From CAVVMA01 sp963830715 (lineage in GTDB: Bacteria; Desulfobacterota; Binatia; Binatales; Binataceae), in the NCBI GenBank assembly GCA_963830715.1, contig CAWHNS010000021.1, positions 279,242 through 343,241 on the forward strand: 64,000 nucleotides of DNA, given 5' to 3'. The notes below the pieces were generated by a model. It made no database searches and was not told the origin of the DNA. It saw nothing but the letters and a program-made list of their open reading frames with translations. Position numbers and translations under genes: made by a program. Position 1 is the stretch's first letter, and every line of letters starts with the position of its first letter. Positions 19,708-28,587 of this stretch are shown one piece after another.

Positions 19708-20472
19708 GTGGCAGCTTCCGGCGCACTAGCAGGTTTCTCGGAGTCAAAACCGGGCCGGAAGTTCCTGACTCTGTGCGCATGGGGCGTTCATGCTTACACC
19801 GCGCTCGGCGCGGTGCTGGGCCTGCTCTCGATCGAATACGCCGCCCAGCTCGATTTCCGCGCGTCATTCGTGGCGATGGCGTTCGCGGTCGCGATCGATT
19901 CGAGCGACGGAGTGCTCGCGCGCGCGGTCAAGATCCGCCAGCGCGTACCCATGTTCGACGGTACGCTGCTCGACAACGTCGTCGATTATCTGACCTACGT
20001 GGCCGCGCCGGTCTTCCTGATGCTGCGCGCGGGACTCCTGATCCCGGGGCATGGAGGCCTCGTGCTCGGCAGCCTGGTGATGCTCGCCAGCGCGTATGGC
20101 TTCTGCCGCGTCAACGCCAAGACCGATGACCACTATTTTCTTGGCTTTCCCTCGTATTGGAACCTGGTCGCGTTCTATCTCTTCTGTCTTCACTTTCCGG
20201 TGATCGTCAATTCGATGATCGTGGCGGCGTTCGCCGCGATGGTGTTCGTGCCGATCAAGTTCATCTACCCGAGCCGGACCGTGCCGCTCCGCCCGCTTAC
20301 CGTCACGCTCGGGATTATCTGGGGCGTCGTGACGATAGCGATGCTCCCGATGCTCCCGGCGGTGAACCGGGTATTGCTCTACGTCTCGCTGAGCTACATC
20401 GTTTACTACCTGGTCGTGTCGTTCGTGCTGCACGGGCGCGAGGTACTGGCGCGCGATCGCGAGGCCGCCTGA
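19708..20472 (+). CDS. pcs: CDP-alcohol phosphatidyltransferase, probable phosphatidylcholine synthase
   Basis: 254 residues, mostly membrane helices. The catalytic motif reads DSSDGVLAR (D64, D67, G68, A71, R72) followed by PMFDGTLLDNVVDYLTYV (D84, D89, D93). The CDP-alcohol transferase signature is DxxDGxxAR...G...D...D. The specific spacing with P-x-x-DG-x-x-x-D-x-x-x-D-[FY]-LTYV is that of bacterial Pcs, which condenses choline with CDP-diacylglycerol. A GTG start immediately follows the phosphatase stop, so the two form an operon. Other CDP-alcohol transferases cannot be fully excluded without alignment. If correct, the organism can make phosphatidylcholine. Confidence 0.75.
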   Translation: MAASGALAGFSESKPGRKFLTLCAWGVHAYTALGAVLGLLSIEYAAQLDFRASFVAMAFAVAIDSSDGVLARAVKIRQRVPMFDGTLLDNVVDYLTYVAAPVFLMLRAGLLIPGHGGLVLGSLVMLASAYGFCRVNAKTDDHYFLGFPSYWNLVAFYLFCLHFPVIVNSMIVAAFAAMVFVPIKFIYPSRTVPLRPLTVTLGIIWGVVTIAMLPMLPAVNRVLLYVSLSYIVYYLVVSFVLHGREVLARDREAA

Positions 20473-20476
20473 TAGG

Positions 20477-22275
20477 ATGCCAGTAGCCGCCGCTAGCCAG
20501 TCCACTCCCAACAGCCCCCCTCCCTGGCTAGAGACAATCGACGGCCCGTGCGGCATCCTGTTGATCGCCCCGCACGGAGGACGCGCCGGACCCGCGGCGC
20601 GCTCCCGGCCAGACCCGAAGGTCAACGACCTCTACACGGCCCACATCACGCGCACACTCGCCACGCGCCTTTCGGCTAGCGCGTTGATCAACTCCGGGAT
20701 GGATCGTAACCAGCTCGATTGCAACCGCCTCGGCCAATTGGTGGAGCATGCGCCATGGCTGCTGGAGATGATCGCCGGTCGAATCGAGGAAATCGCCGCG
20801 CGGCACGGGCGAGCGATCGTGCTCGTAATCCACGGATGGAACGTTATCGAGCCGCGAGTTGACTTCGGCCTGGGCGCACGCCTCAGGGAGGGCAAGCTCG
20901 TCACGGCCGGCAACGCGCACATCTCAGCCAGTGACGAATTCGTCAACCGCGCCGTTACCGCGATCGCCGACGGCCTGACCCGAAGCGGGATCATTCCGAG
21001 CTTCGGCCACCGCTATCCCGCCGGCGGCTTTCACAATCTGCTGCAGGCATTCACGCCCCGGCATCTGGAGAGCCCCATCCAGCGCTGAGGGAGCTTGCCG
21101 CATTGTCCGCCAGACGCGCGATTGACGCGCTGCAACTGGAGCTTTCGGTCGCGGTGCGGATGCCGGGTGCGATGCGCGATCGCGCGCTCGAAGCGATCGG
21201 CGCGGTTTTCGCGAACGATGCACTTGAGCCGCACGATCGCACGCCGATTCCGGTGGTCAGGACAATCAGGCCCAAGGCGCCTTTTGCGCAGCACGATCAA
21301 CGCCCCGCCGCTCCGTCGCGAGTGGGAGTCGAGTTCTACGACGCGTCGGCGGGCGTCGGCGCGATGGCAAGCTTCGACCTCGGACCGGCCGCGATGGGCG
21401 CGCGTATAATGATGCTGCTCGATCGCCGCCGCGTCGCGCTCTTCACCGGCGAAGGCCTCGCACGGCGCGAGGGCGCGCGGATCGCACTCGGGCCGCTTGC
21501 TCTTCACGCCCGGGACGGCCAGGTCGCGCTGCGATTCAGCGGTCCCGCCGTAATCGTGCCGGACGGAGCCGCTTACCTTAGCATCGAGCGTGCGCTGGCT
21601 TCCGGGACGCTCGACCAGTGCGCTGACATTGATGTGCGCCTCGAAATGCACGGACCGGCGCTGGATCTCCACGAAATCCTCACTGGCGGAGTACCAGCCT
21701 CAACGCCGGCGGATTGGATCGCGGCATTCGGACGGCTCTCGGGCACAATTGCGATTGGCGGCGAGACCCGAAAGCTCGACGCGGTCGGCCGCGTCGGTCT
21801 GTCGTTCACGGGAATCGGTCCGGCCCGCTTCGTCTCGCGCCGCATGATATGGGCCTGCTTTCCCACGGCTTCGCCGAAGATCGCCCTCGAGGCGCGCGTC
21901 GTGTCCGGTGAGGACGGCACCATGCATCGCGCCGCGCGCATCCTCGGCGATCAAGGATGGAACCGATGCGACGTGACCCGACTCGAGCTCGAGGCGCCCG
22001 CGATCGACGCGCCGCCCGAGAAAATCGCGGCGACGGTTGCGATTAAGACCGACGCTAAAATTGACGGCGCCCCTGACGCCTCGCTTTCGGGCGAGATTCA
22101 GAGCTTCGTCCCGCTATCGCGGCCGGGACCGAACCAGAGCCGCATCTACACTTCGCTGGGGTTCGCGCGCTTCACCCTCGGATCGCACGAAGGCGCCGGA
22201 ATGTTCGAGTATTCGCGCCGCATAGTTGCTGCAGCGTCGATACAGGCGCAGCCTTCCGACGACGGAAACGGTTGA
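20477..22275 (+). CDS. N-formylglutamate amidohydrolase-like protein with long C-terminal domain (frameshift)
   Basis: A protein of about 599 residues that is split by a stop at 21086-21088. The +1 frame carries on through the junction (PALRELAALSARRAIDALQLELS) without another start, so one gene with a base error near 21075 is likely. The first 200 residues have APHGGRAG, then MDRNQLDCNRL and IHGWNVIEPRVDFGLGAR, and RYPAGGFHNLLQAF. This arrangement is close to N-formylglutamate amidohydrolase and related zinc hydrolases. The remaining 390 residues have no domain I recognise. It starts four bases after pcs and ends convergently with the Mrp gene. Substrate is unknown. Confidence 0.55.
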
Positions 22276-22301
22276 TTGCTGATTGGAACGGCAGGCCGGA
22301 A

Positions 22302-23153
22302 TCAGGGCTGAGCGGGACGCGGTTGTGCGGCGAGCAACTCGTCCAGACGCGTGGCAACTTCGACCAGTTGCTTCGCAAGCGGCGCGTCTGCGCATTCCTT
22401 CACGAACGGCGCGCCGCGGTCGCAAGCGTCGGCGAGCCGGGGATCAAACGACAGGCGGGCCATAATCGCCGGCCCTTTATCGCGCACCAACGCGGCCAGG
22501 TCGCCGTGCGGCAGAAGCGGCCGCATCGAATGGCAACTCTCGCAGTAAAAGCCGGTCATGTTCTCGATTATTCCCATGACTGGCGTACCCGTGCGCGCCG
22601 CAGCTTGCAGCGCGGCCTTGACCGCCTGGACGCCCAGCACCGACGGATGGGTCAGCAGCACGAGCCCGGTAATCGGCGCGGTCCTGATGATCAGACCCAT
22701 CTCGCCGAGTCCGGGCGCCACATCGATCAGGAGAAAATCGAGCGCGCCGAAACGGGTCTGGCCGAGAAGCCGCCGCAACATCTGCGGACGCGTCAATTCA
22801 ACCGGGCGCGCACCGTTGCTGATCGTCGGGGGCTCCTCTTCGGTCAGGCTCAACGGTGGCGGCTCGGATTCAACCAGCAGATTGCTCGCCACGACGCGCA
22901 AACCCAGTGGACCGGAGGCGGGATCGATCCCGTCCGCGGTCGGGTACAATCGCGCGCGCTTCATCCCGAGCATCGCCGCGACGCTCGGCGAGTCGAGGTC
23001 CGCGTCCAGCAGGCCGACCTTACGCCCCTTGAGCGCGAGCGCTACCGCAACGTTGGTCAGGATTGCGCTCTTGCCGACGCCGCCTTTGGCGCTCGCGAAG
23101 GCGACGACGCTCCTCACCGGCGTGAGATTGACCTTTACTCGCGTCAGCTCCAA
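22302..23153 (-). CDS. Mrp/NBP35 family P-loop ATPase (MinD-like)
   Basis: 283 residues. The deviant Walker A is SAKGGVGKSA, followed by GLLDADLDSPSVAAMLG and the Walker B-like FLLIDVAPGLGEMG. Near the C-terminus ENMTGFYCESC contains the CxxC pair that in Mrp/ApbC/NBP35 proteins binds a bridging Fe-S cluster. It therefore probably carries Fe-S clusters to apo-proteins in the cytoplasm, which would fit the many Fe-S enzymes in this region. The segment after the second strand is extended by about 40 residues compared with ordinary Mrp. MinD-type septum placement is less likely because of the CxxC. Confidence 0.82.
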   Translation of the reverse strand: MELTRVKVNLTPVRSVVAFASAKGGVGKSAILTNVAVALALKGRKVGLLDADLDSPSVAAMLGMKRARLYPTADGIDPASGPLGLRVVASNLLVESEPPPLSLTEEEPPTISNGARPVELTRPQMLRRLLGQTRFGALDFLLIDVAPGLGEMGLIIRTAPITGLVLLTHPSVLGVQAVKAALQAAARTGTPVMGIIENMTGFYCESCHSMRPLLPHGDLAALVRDKGPAIMARLSFDPRLADACDRGAPFVKECADAPLAKQLVEVATRLDELLAAQPRPAQP

Positions 23154-23400
23154 CTCGGGCAGGTGCGAGTGTCCCCGAGCGGTCCCGCTTCGGATTCGCC
23201 GAAAAGTTTCATCAAAAACTGGACTGCGGAAGACGTCGCAGCAACTAGCCGCCGCAGTGACCAGGAGAGTACTTGAATCTAGGATGCCCGGTTGAGTGGC
23301 TGTCGTAAAGGTCTCTCGGAAGCGCTTCGCAGAGGCTCAATCGCGGAGCCTTGCGTAAAGCGCGCTTTTGGGGCGCAATTGCGATCGGACGGAACCTTAG

Positions 23401-23721
23401 ATGGAAACGTGTCTCACGCTGGTCGTTTCGCTGTTTATCCATCCCGGACGCGAGGCCGAGTTCGAGCAATTCGAATCGGCAGCCAGGGCGATCATGCGGC
23501 GTTACGGCGGCAGGATCGAGCGGAGAATCGGTTGCACACCGCAGGCCGGGCGGAATCAGCCGCACGAAGTGCACATCGTGACTTTTCCGGACGAACATTC
23601 TTTCGACCGATATCGCAGCGACGCCGACCTGAACGCTCTCGCGGACCTGCGCGCCCGCGCGATTCGCGAGACCATGGTATGGCGCGGCGCGGACCTGCCG
23701 ACTTCCGCCGAATCAAGCTGA
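23401..23721 (+). CDS. Small dimeric alpha/beta-barrel protein (DUF1330-like)
   Basis: 106 residues with a ferredoxin-like pattern: a first strand (LTLVVSLFIHPGREAEFEQFE), helix, a central VHIVTFPDEHSFDRYRSD, then a helix ending RETMVWRG. This is the DUF1330/antibiotic-biosynthesis-monooxygenase-like fold, commonly small cytoplasmic dimers of unknown role. It starts with ATG at 23401. There is no operon partner; the neighbouring Mrp gene is divergent and a palindromic repeat follows the stop. Confidence 0.55.
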   Translation: METCLTLVVSLFIHPGREAEFEQFESAARAIMRRYGGRIERRIGCTPQAGRNQPHEVHIVTFPDEHSFDRYRSDADLNALADLRARAIRETMVWRGADLPTSAESS

Positions 23722-23759
23722 GCTGTTATCTTTTTCAGCTCGCAACCTGGTGGAAGCAG

Positions 23760-23900
23760 GCACCCTCACCCGCGCTCGCGATGCTCACGCGGCCTCTCCC
23801 TGGTCAGGGAGAGGCGCAAAAGAGACCTCGCTATCTCTGTGAGCGCCTCTCCCGCTTGCGGGAGAGGGCGGCTCGCGTTGCGCGAGCCAAGTGAGGGTGC
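23760..23900. repeat. Palindromic element of three nested hairpins inside an outer 10-bp inverted repeat
   Basis: Outer arms GCACCCTCAC (23760-23769) and GTGAGGGTGC (23891-23900) enclose three perfect or near-perfect hairpins. These are CCTCTCCCTG/CAGGGAGAGG (23793-23814), CCTCTCCCGC/GCGGGAGAGG (23846-23867) and GCTCGCG/CGCGAGC (23871-23887). The two middle hairpins carry near-identical stems. It follows the DUF1330-like gene and precedes the end of a VOC gene on the other strand. It looks like a REP/MITE-class dispersed element and could also end transcription. Confidence 0.8.
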
Positions 23901-23978
23901 TGGTCGCGCAAACCACAAAGCTCACAGCCGCTGAACACTGGACGCTTCCACAGTCTGACCGTAGTCGCGAAACGTGCG

Positions 23979-24335
23979 TCACTTGCTCGCGCGCTGGACG
24001 AGGTCCACGCCGTTCCCGGCCGGATCGGAGAGGTTGGCGAGACTTGTCTTCGGCCGACCCTCCATCTTGCCACCTGCATTCACCGCACGTTTGATCGCAT
24101 CCTCGATATTGTCGACGGCAAAATCCAGATGGATCGGCGTCCAATGCCGCCGATAGTCGCGCGAGATCTCTCCCTGCTTCCCGGCGGGAGTCTTCATGAT
24201 CCAGAAAGTGTGATCGTCGAGCGTAACCTGCGCCCAGTCGGCTTCGTGCTTGACCACCGTCAGGCCAAGGCCTTGTCCATAGAACTGGACTGCCTTCTCG
24301 ATATCGTCAACATCGATACAGACCTTGAATTTCAT
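23979..24335 (-). CDS. VOC (glyoxalase/bleomycin-resistance) family protein
   Basis: 118 residues. MKFKVCIDVDDIEKAVQFY begins the first beta-alpha-beta unit, and HLDFAVDNIEDAIKRA begins the second, ending in NLSDPAGNGVDLV; the D-P-x-G-N motif is typical of VOC repeats. The metal ligands are not certain. VOC proteins are cytoplasmic and act on glyoxals, antibiotics or small carbonyls, and the substrate here is unknown. It is one of three small VOC proteins in the window (also 26933 and 37691). Confidence 0.75.
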   Translation of the reverse strand: MKFKVCIDVDDIEKAVQFYGQGLGLTVVKHEADWAQVTLDDHTFWIMKTPAGKQGEISRDYRRHWTPIHLDFAVDNIEDAIKRAVNAGGKMEGRPKTSLANLSDPAGNGVDLVQRASK

Positions 24336-24374
24336 CGTTGCCTCCGTGCGCGGCCTTGCCGCGCGATCGGGCGC

Positions 24375-25031
24375 TCACTCCAGCGCGACGCTCGGGATAT
24401 ATCCCTCGGTCCCGTTCTTCATTCGGATCTTCATATATTCCAGTGCAAGTCCGATGACGTGGACGGGGCGCCCCTTGTGCACCTGCGCGATCTTCTTTCC
24501 CCATCGGTTGGGATGATCGTAGACCGGCGAATCTAGAGTCAGCTTGAAAATCTTGTCGGTCGGCTTTATTAGGCCGACGGTGGAAGGCAGGATGTACCCG
24601 CTCGTACCGTCCTTGAGCTGCACCTGAAGAAAGTAATGTGTCGATCCGGTCACATTGATCAGTTTGTCCGCATATATGCGCCGGAGATGTTTGCTGATCT
24701 TGCTGGGGCGCGAATACACCCAGGTGTCTTCAAGAATCTTGACCTCCGCGCGCCCGGGCTCGACCTCGGGCTCGCTTTGCGCGGAAACAGGACGGCGTTT
24801 GGGCTTGTGCGCCGAGGGCGTCGCGCGCAGGGCGGGCGGCGGTCCCGTCGGGACGGGCGGCAGGCCGGGCGGGGCGGGCGGCGGCGCCGGAGTTGCGCCG
24901 ACCTCCGGCGCAGAAGGGGCAGTAGTAGTTCCGCCGGCGCCGGGTGTCTGAGCGACAGCCGGGACTGCGAGGCCGGCGATCAGTAATGCGATCGCGGCGA
25001 CCAGCGCGAACAAGGATCCGCGGCAAACCAT
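24375..25031 (-). CDS. Exported SH3-domain protein with Pro-rich linker
   Basis: 218 residues. A signal peptide (LFALVAAIALLIAGLAVPAVA) is followed by a 60-residue Pro/Gly/Ala-rich linker (APPPAPPGLPP). Then come bacterial SH3-like beta strands: ILEDTWVYSRPSKISKHLRR, LINVTGSTHYFLQVQLKDG and TSGYILPSTVGL, and a second set ending VHVIGLALEYMKIRMKNGTEGYIP. Paired SH3b domains usually bind peptidoglycan or other envelope components, so a cell-wall-linked role in the periplasm is likely. It is downstream of the radical SAM gene on the same strand, with a short spacing. Confidence 0.75.
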   Translation of the reverse strand: MVCRGSLFALVAAIALLIAGLAVPAVAQTPGAGGTTTAPSAPEVGATPAPPPAPPGLPPVPTGPPPALRATPSAHKPKRRPVSAQSEPEVEPGRAEVKILEDTWVYSRPSKISKHLRRIYADKLINVTGSTHYFLQVQLKDGTSGYILPSTVGLIKPTDKIFKLTLDSPVYDHPNRWGKKIAQVHKGRPVHVIGLALEYMKIRMKNGTEGYIPSVALE

Positions 25032-25047
25032 TCTCCCCTCTCCCTCT

Positions 25048-26820
25048 TTAGCACGCGCCGCAAACCGTGCATCGCGTCACGTCGCACGGATTGGTCTGAT
25101 GCTCGAAGTGCGCCTTCTTGCGCTCGGACAACAGGAACCACTTGTATATGTGATGGTCGATGAAGTCCCAGGGCAGCACCTCATCGTGACCGTACGCGCG
25201 CGTCACGAATGAATCCGGATCGGGCATCACTTCGCCGCCGGATGCGGCCTCGCGCCCGATCGCTTTCAACTCCTGCCAGATTTCGCCGGGTCTCTCGCAG
25301 CGCTGCCGGTTGAGCCGCTCCAGAATTTTCCCGACCCGCCGGTCGCCGCGCGAGACCATGGTCTGAAAGTACGCCTCTCGCGGCGATTCGGCGTCGAGTT
25401 CGACCATCCCCGGCAGCCGGCCAAGCGCCGATCGGAGGATCGCGATCTTGCGCTTGATGATCCGCGGATCCTGCATCGGGTCCCACTGGAAAGGCGTCCA
25501 GGGCTTGGGTACGAACGGATTCAGCGACACGGTTACCCGTCCGACGCGTTTGCGCGACGCCCTGGCGCGATCGAGAATCCGGGCGGTCAGGTCCGCGATC
25601 GCCGTAACATCGTCGTCGTTCTCCTCGGGCAGGCCGCACATGAAGTAAAGCTTCAGGTTCTCGACACCCCCACCGATCAGCATCGCGGCTGCGTCGAGAA
25701 TCTCGCCCTCCGTGAGGTTCTTGTTGATCACGCGCCGCATCCGCTCGCTGCCTGCCTCGGGCGCGACCGTGACGCTCTGGTTGCCGTTGCGCGCGAGTGA
25801 GGCCGCGAGTTGCGGCGAGATGCAATCCGCCTTGAGCGACGACGGCGACAGGCGCCCGCCCCGATCCGCGACCGCCTCGGCAATTCGAGCGACGCCGGGC
25901 ACGCTCGCCATTTCCGCGCCCACCAGTCCGATTACCGATCTCTCAGCCAGTCCGCTCTGCGCCTGCGCGATGAGGTTCTCCGGACTGCGGTAGCGGATCG
26001 GCCGGTACATGAAGCCGGCCGCGCAAAACCGGCATCCCCATTGGCAGCCGCGGCTCGCCTCGACCAGGTACATGTCGCCGAAGACTGATTCGTCGGTGAG
26101 GATCAGAGAGGCGGTCGTGAATCGATCGAGGTCCTTGATAAACCGCCGGCGAACCGCCGGACGCTCGGCAGGTCCGCGGTAGTTGACCGCGGCGAGCGCG
26201 CCCGACTCGTCGTAAATCGGCGTGAAGTGCTCCGGGACGTAGGCACCCTCGACTCTCGAGAGGTGCTCCATCAGTCGGGCTCCCGCGAGACCCGAATCGC
26301 GCGCTTCACGGTAGCTTGCGAGGAACTCGGGAATCATCTCCTCGCCCTCGCCGATCAGAAAGAGATCGACGAAGTCGGCGATCGGCTCAGGGTTGAGAAA
26401 AACCGCCGAGCCCCCGGCGATCACCAGCGGATAGCCTCGCCCCTCGCGGTCGTCGCGGCGAAGCGGAATTCCGGCCATCTCGAGAATCGAAACGACGTTC
26501 AGGTAATCGGTCTCGAACGAGACCGAAAATGCGAGAATTTCGAAGTCGGACAGCGGACGCGCCTGCTCGAACGAGATGAATCGTTCGCGGCGGGCGCGGA
26601 TCAGTTCGCGCTCATCGGCGTCGGGCAGAAATGCACGATCGACGGAAACGCGCGCGTCGCGATCGAAAATCTGGTAGACGGACTGGAAACCCAGGTTCGC
26701 CATCCCCAGCGGATAAACGTTGGGATAAACGAGGCAGGTGAGAGTATCGCCGCCGGGATGGCGCTCGAAGAGCACCCTTTCCTTCGCGATGCGCTCGAGC
26801 GCGCGCTTGCGGATGAACAT
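25048..26820 (-). CDS. B12-binding radical SAM protein, TIGR03960 type
   Basis: 590 residues. The radical SAM cluster motif is in SRGCQWGCRFCAAGF (CxxxCxxC). The upstream third is a Rossmann-like cobalamin-binding-type domain with GMANLGFQSVYQI and VIAGGSAVFLNPEPIA. The SAM-binding GGE-like region is near LYFMCGLPEENDDDV. The C-terminus has a second cysteine group, CDVTRCTVCGAC, which may bind another cluster. Proteins of this type often accompany a DUF2344/TIGR03936 gene and affect tRNA or ribosome maturation; that partner is not present here. It sits alone with the SH3 protein downstream. Confidence 0.82.
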   Translation of the reverse strand: MFIRKRALERIAKERVLFERHPGGDTLTCLVYPNVYPLGMANLGFQSVYQIFDRDARVSVDRAFLPDADERELIRARRERFISFEQARPLSDFEILAFSVSFETDYLNVVSILEMAGIPLRRDDREGRGYPLVIAGGSAVFLNPEPIADFVDLFLIGEGEEMIPEFLASYREARDSGLAGARLMEHLSRVEGAYVPEHFTPIYDESGALAAVNYRGPAERPAVRRRFIKDLDRFTTASLILTDESVFGDMYLVEASRGCQWGCRFCAAGFMYRPIRYRSPENLIAQAQSGLAERSVIGLVGAEMASVPGVARIAEAVADRGGRLSPSSLKADCISPQLAASLARNGNQSVTVAPEAGSERMRRVINKNLTEGEILDAAAMLIGGGVENLKLYFMCGLPEENDDDVTAIADLTARILDRARASRKRVGRVTVSLNPFVPKPWTPFQWDPMQDPRIIKRKIAILRSALGRLPGMVELDAESPREAYFQTMVSRGDRRVGKILERLNRQRCERPGEIWQELKAIGREAASGGEVMPDPDSFVTRAYGHDEVLPWDFIDHHIYKWFLLSERKKAHFEHQTNPCDVTRCTVCGAC

Positions 26821-26932
26821 GAATTGCCGGCTTTGAGCTACTCCCAGGTGGTAGCTTATTCCGGCTCCGAAACCGCGCTCAAGGGCCCTGCCGGCGGGGT
26901 TAGCCTCCTAATTTGAAATTCTGGGCGCCGAT

Positions 26933-27328
26933 TCAACTTGCGACCTTGTCCTTGTAGGTCGCGAGGTACCAAATATTTCCGAAAGCGTCTTTCACTGCCG
27001 CGGTGCGCTCCTGGAAGGGTCGTTCGGTGGGTTTGGCGAGCGAGCTTGCGCCAGCCGCAATCGCGCGACCGTAGGTCGCATCTACGTCATCCACGTACAC
27101 ATAGATCGAGGCGCGGGTCGCCTCCGCATACGGGGGATCCATCGCGGACAACACCACAACGGAGTCGCCAATCCGTGCTTGGACATGAAAGCCTTTGTCG
27201 ATTTTGTTGCGCTCCAATTCTACTGCGCCAAAGACTTGCCTGACGAAGTCGAGCAGGTCTGGGCGACCGTAGATAAAAGGCCTGACAGCGCCCATCCCAT
27301 TGCGGATGTGCTTGTTTTGTTCGTTCAT
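26933..27328 (-). CDS. VOC family protein, PhnB-like
   Basis: 131 residues from the ATG at 27328, preceded by GGGGAGA as a ribosome-binding site. Upstream in-frame starts add non-homologous residues. It has the two-part VOC/PhnB layout: AVRPFIYGRPDLLDFVRQVFG, then FHVQARIGDSVVVLS and IYVYVDDVDATYGRAIAAGA, ending KDAFGNIWYLAT. The last element matches the DPFGNxW motif of PhnB/YP_2-type proteins. The function is unknown; the family is often called a glyoxalase/bleomycin-resistance protein without evidence for that role. Confidence 0.75.
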   Translation of the reverse strand: MNEQNKHIRNGMGAVRPFIYGRPDLLDFVRQVFGAVELERNKIDKGFHVQARIGDSVVVLSAMDPPYAEATRASIYVYVDDVDATYGRAIAAGASSLAKPTERPFQERTAAVKDAFGNIWYLATYKDKVAS

Positions 27329-27503
27329 CGGCGTGTCTCCCCTAACGCTCTTCTCAACCGCCATGCTTTTTTCGCTCGCAGCCTCGATCAACTCGGCCGA
27401 CCGACCATAGCCGATCCCTCATCCCGGCTGCCATCCCTGGCGTACAGCGCAGGGTCCGATGCACTGAGATCAGGACACTACCGCCGGCGGAAGGCCGGCG
27501 TGA

Positions 27504-27995
27504 CTATCCGGAATCGTCGGAAGGCGCAGCCCGCTCCGACGCGAGAGCGATGCAAACCAGATCGCATTCGGACGCCAGTTGATCGAACAGTGCCCGCGCG
27601 GTTGCGAATTCGCTTGCGTCGCCGGCCTGCTGCAATGCCTGACACAGCTCGCACATCACACGGGCTCCGAAGGTGGCCGCACTTCCCTTGAGGCGATGAG
27701 CCTGAAACGCGATCGTCCCGCGATCGCTGCGACCCACTGCTTCGCGGATCTCCGCAATCGCGTTTGCGGCCTCGCTCATAAACAACTCGATCAACTCGTT
27801 CATGTCGTAGCCGTCGTCGCGCAGCGCCTGGAGGGCCTCGGCGTTGAGCGCCGAGGCGCTGCGATGCCGTTTCTTTGGTTTCGGCTCGTGTCGCACAATG
27901 GGACAAGAAGGTTTCCGGGAGAGCGCACGCGACTTCGCTTTGTCAGGCAAAGCGGCCTTTTCACGCTCCTGATCCGTTGATTGGCGCTTGTTCAT
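27504..27995 (-). CDS. HPt domain phosphotransfer protein
   Basis: 163 residues from the ATG at 27995. A Lys/Arg-rich N-terminus of about 45 residues precedes an HPt four-helix bundle. The phosphorylated His lies in IAFQAHRLKGSAATFGA, the standard AHxLKGS motif. It has no kinase or response regulator next to it, so its partners must be encoded elsewhere. The basic N-terminus (KPKKRHRS) might provide nucleic-acid or membrane contact, but this is only composition. Family members transfer phosphate from hybrid kinases to response regulators in the cytoplasm. Confidence 0.8.
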   Translation of the reverse strand: MNKRQSTDQEREKAALPDKAKSRALSRKPSCPIVRHEPKPKKRHRSASALNAEALQALRDDGYDMNELIELFMSEAANAIAEIREAVGRSDRGTIAFQAHRLKGSAATFGARVMCELCQALQQAGDASEFATARALFDQLASECDLVCIALASERAAPSDDSG

Positions 27996-28100
27996 ATGAC
28001 GATCGTAGGTTACGCACGCCGTATGCCAGCTAGTTTGAACTCGCTGGAGTGTTGAGCTCTGTTGCGAACGATCGCATGCGCGCAGGCCGGGAGGTGAACG

Positions 28101-28547
28101 ATGAATCGCGGCCAGCCTGGATGGATTACGGTTCTGCTGTATTGGTTCGGCGCAACCTACGCGCTCAATGGTCTCGCGATGTTCTTCGCGCCCTCGCTGT
28201 GGTTCTTCACTCTGGTTCCGGGCGTTCCGGAAACCGGCGCTTTCAATGCCCATCTGGTGATGGACGGGGGAACTTTCTATATCCCGATCGGGATCGCGCT
28301 CGTTTTCGCCGCGCGCGATGCCGGGCGCCATCTGGCCGCGATTGCGATCGCCGCCGGCGCGACCGTCCTGCACGCCCTGCTGCATCTCTATTCGCACGAG
28401 GCCGGATTGCTCTCCTACCGGCACGTCGGGACGGAGATCGTGGGAATTTACCTGCCCGCGTTGCTGCTCACCGCGGTCACGGCAACAACCGCGCTCAAGC
28501 CTGCGCCTGGCCCAATCCAGCATGTGCGGCTCGGCGCGAACGATTAA
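28101..28547 (+). CDS. Small integral membrane protein, unknown function
   Basis: 148 residues with four predicted membrane helices: GWITVLLYWFGATYALNGLA, GGTFYIPIGIALVFAA, HLAAIAIAAGATVLHALLHL, and VGIYLPALLLTAVTATTAL. A clear ribosome-binding site (GGGAGGTG, 28089-28096) precedes the ATG. The topology resembles small DoxX/DUF4345-type membrane proteins, but I cannot name the family with confidence. The stop codon lies in a tandem repeat and the AhpD-like selenoprotein gene follows after 40 bases, so the two are probably co-transcribed. Confidence 0.7.
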   Translation: MNRGQPGWITVLLYWFGATYALNGLAMFFAPSLWFFTLVPGVPETGAFNAHLVMDGGTFYIPIGIALVFAARDAGRHLAAIAIAAGATVLHALLHLYSHEAGLLSYRHVGTEIVGIYLPALLLTAVTATTALKPAPGPIQHVRLGAND

Positions 28548-28577
28548 GAACGATTGAGAACGATTGAGAACGGTTGA
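28538..28577. repeat. Four tandem 10-bp repeats
   Basis: Units GAACGATTAA, GAACGATTGA, GAACGATTGA and GAACGGTTGA fill 28538-28577 without gaps. The first unit contains the TAA stop of the membrane-protein gene, and the last ends ten bases before the ATG of the AhpD-like gene. Copy-number slippage here would alter the spacer between the two genes. Confidence 0.9.
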
Positions 28578-28587
28578 AGGCGAAGCG

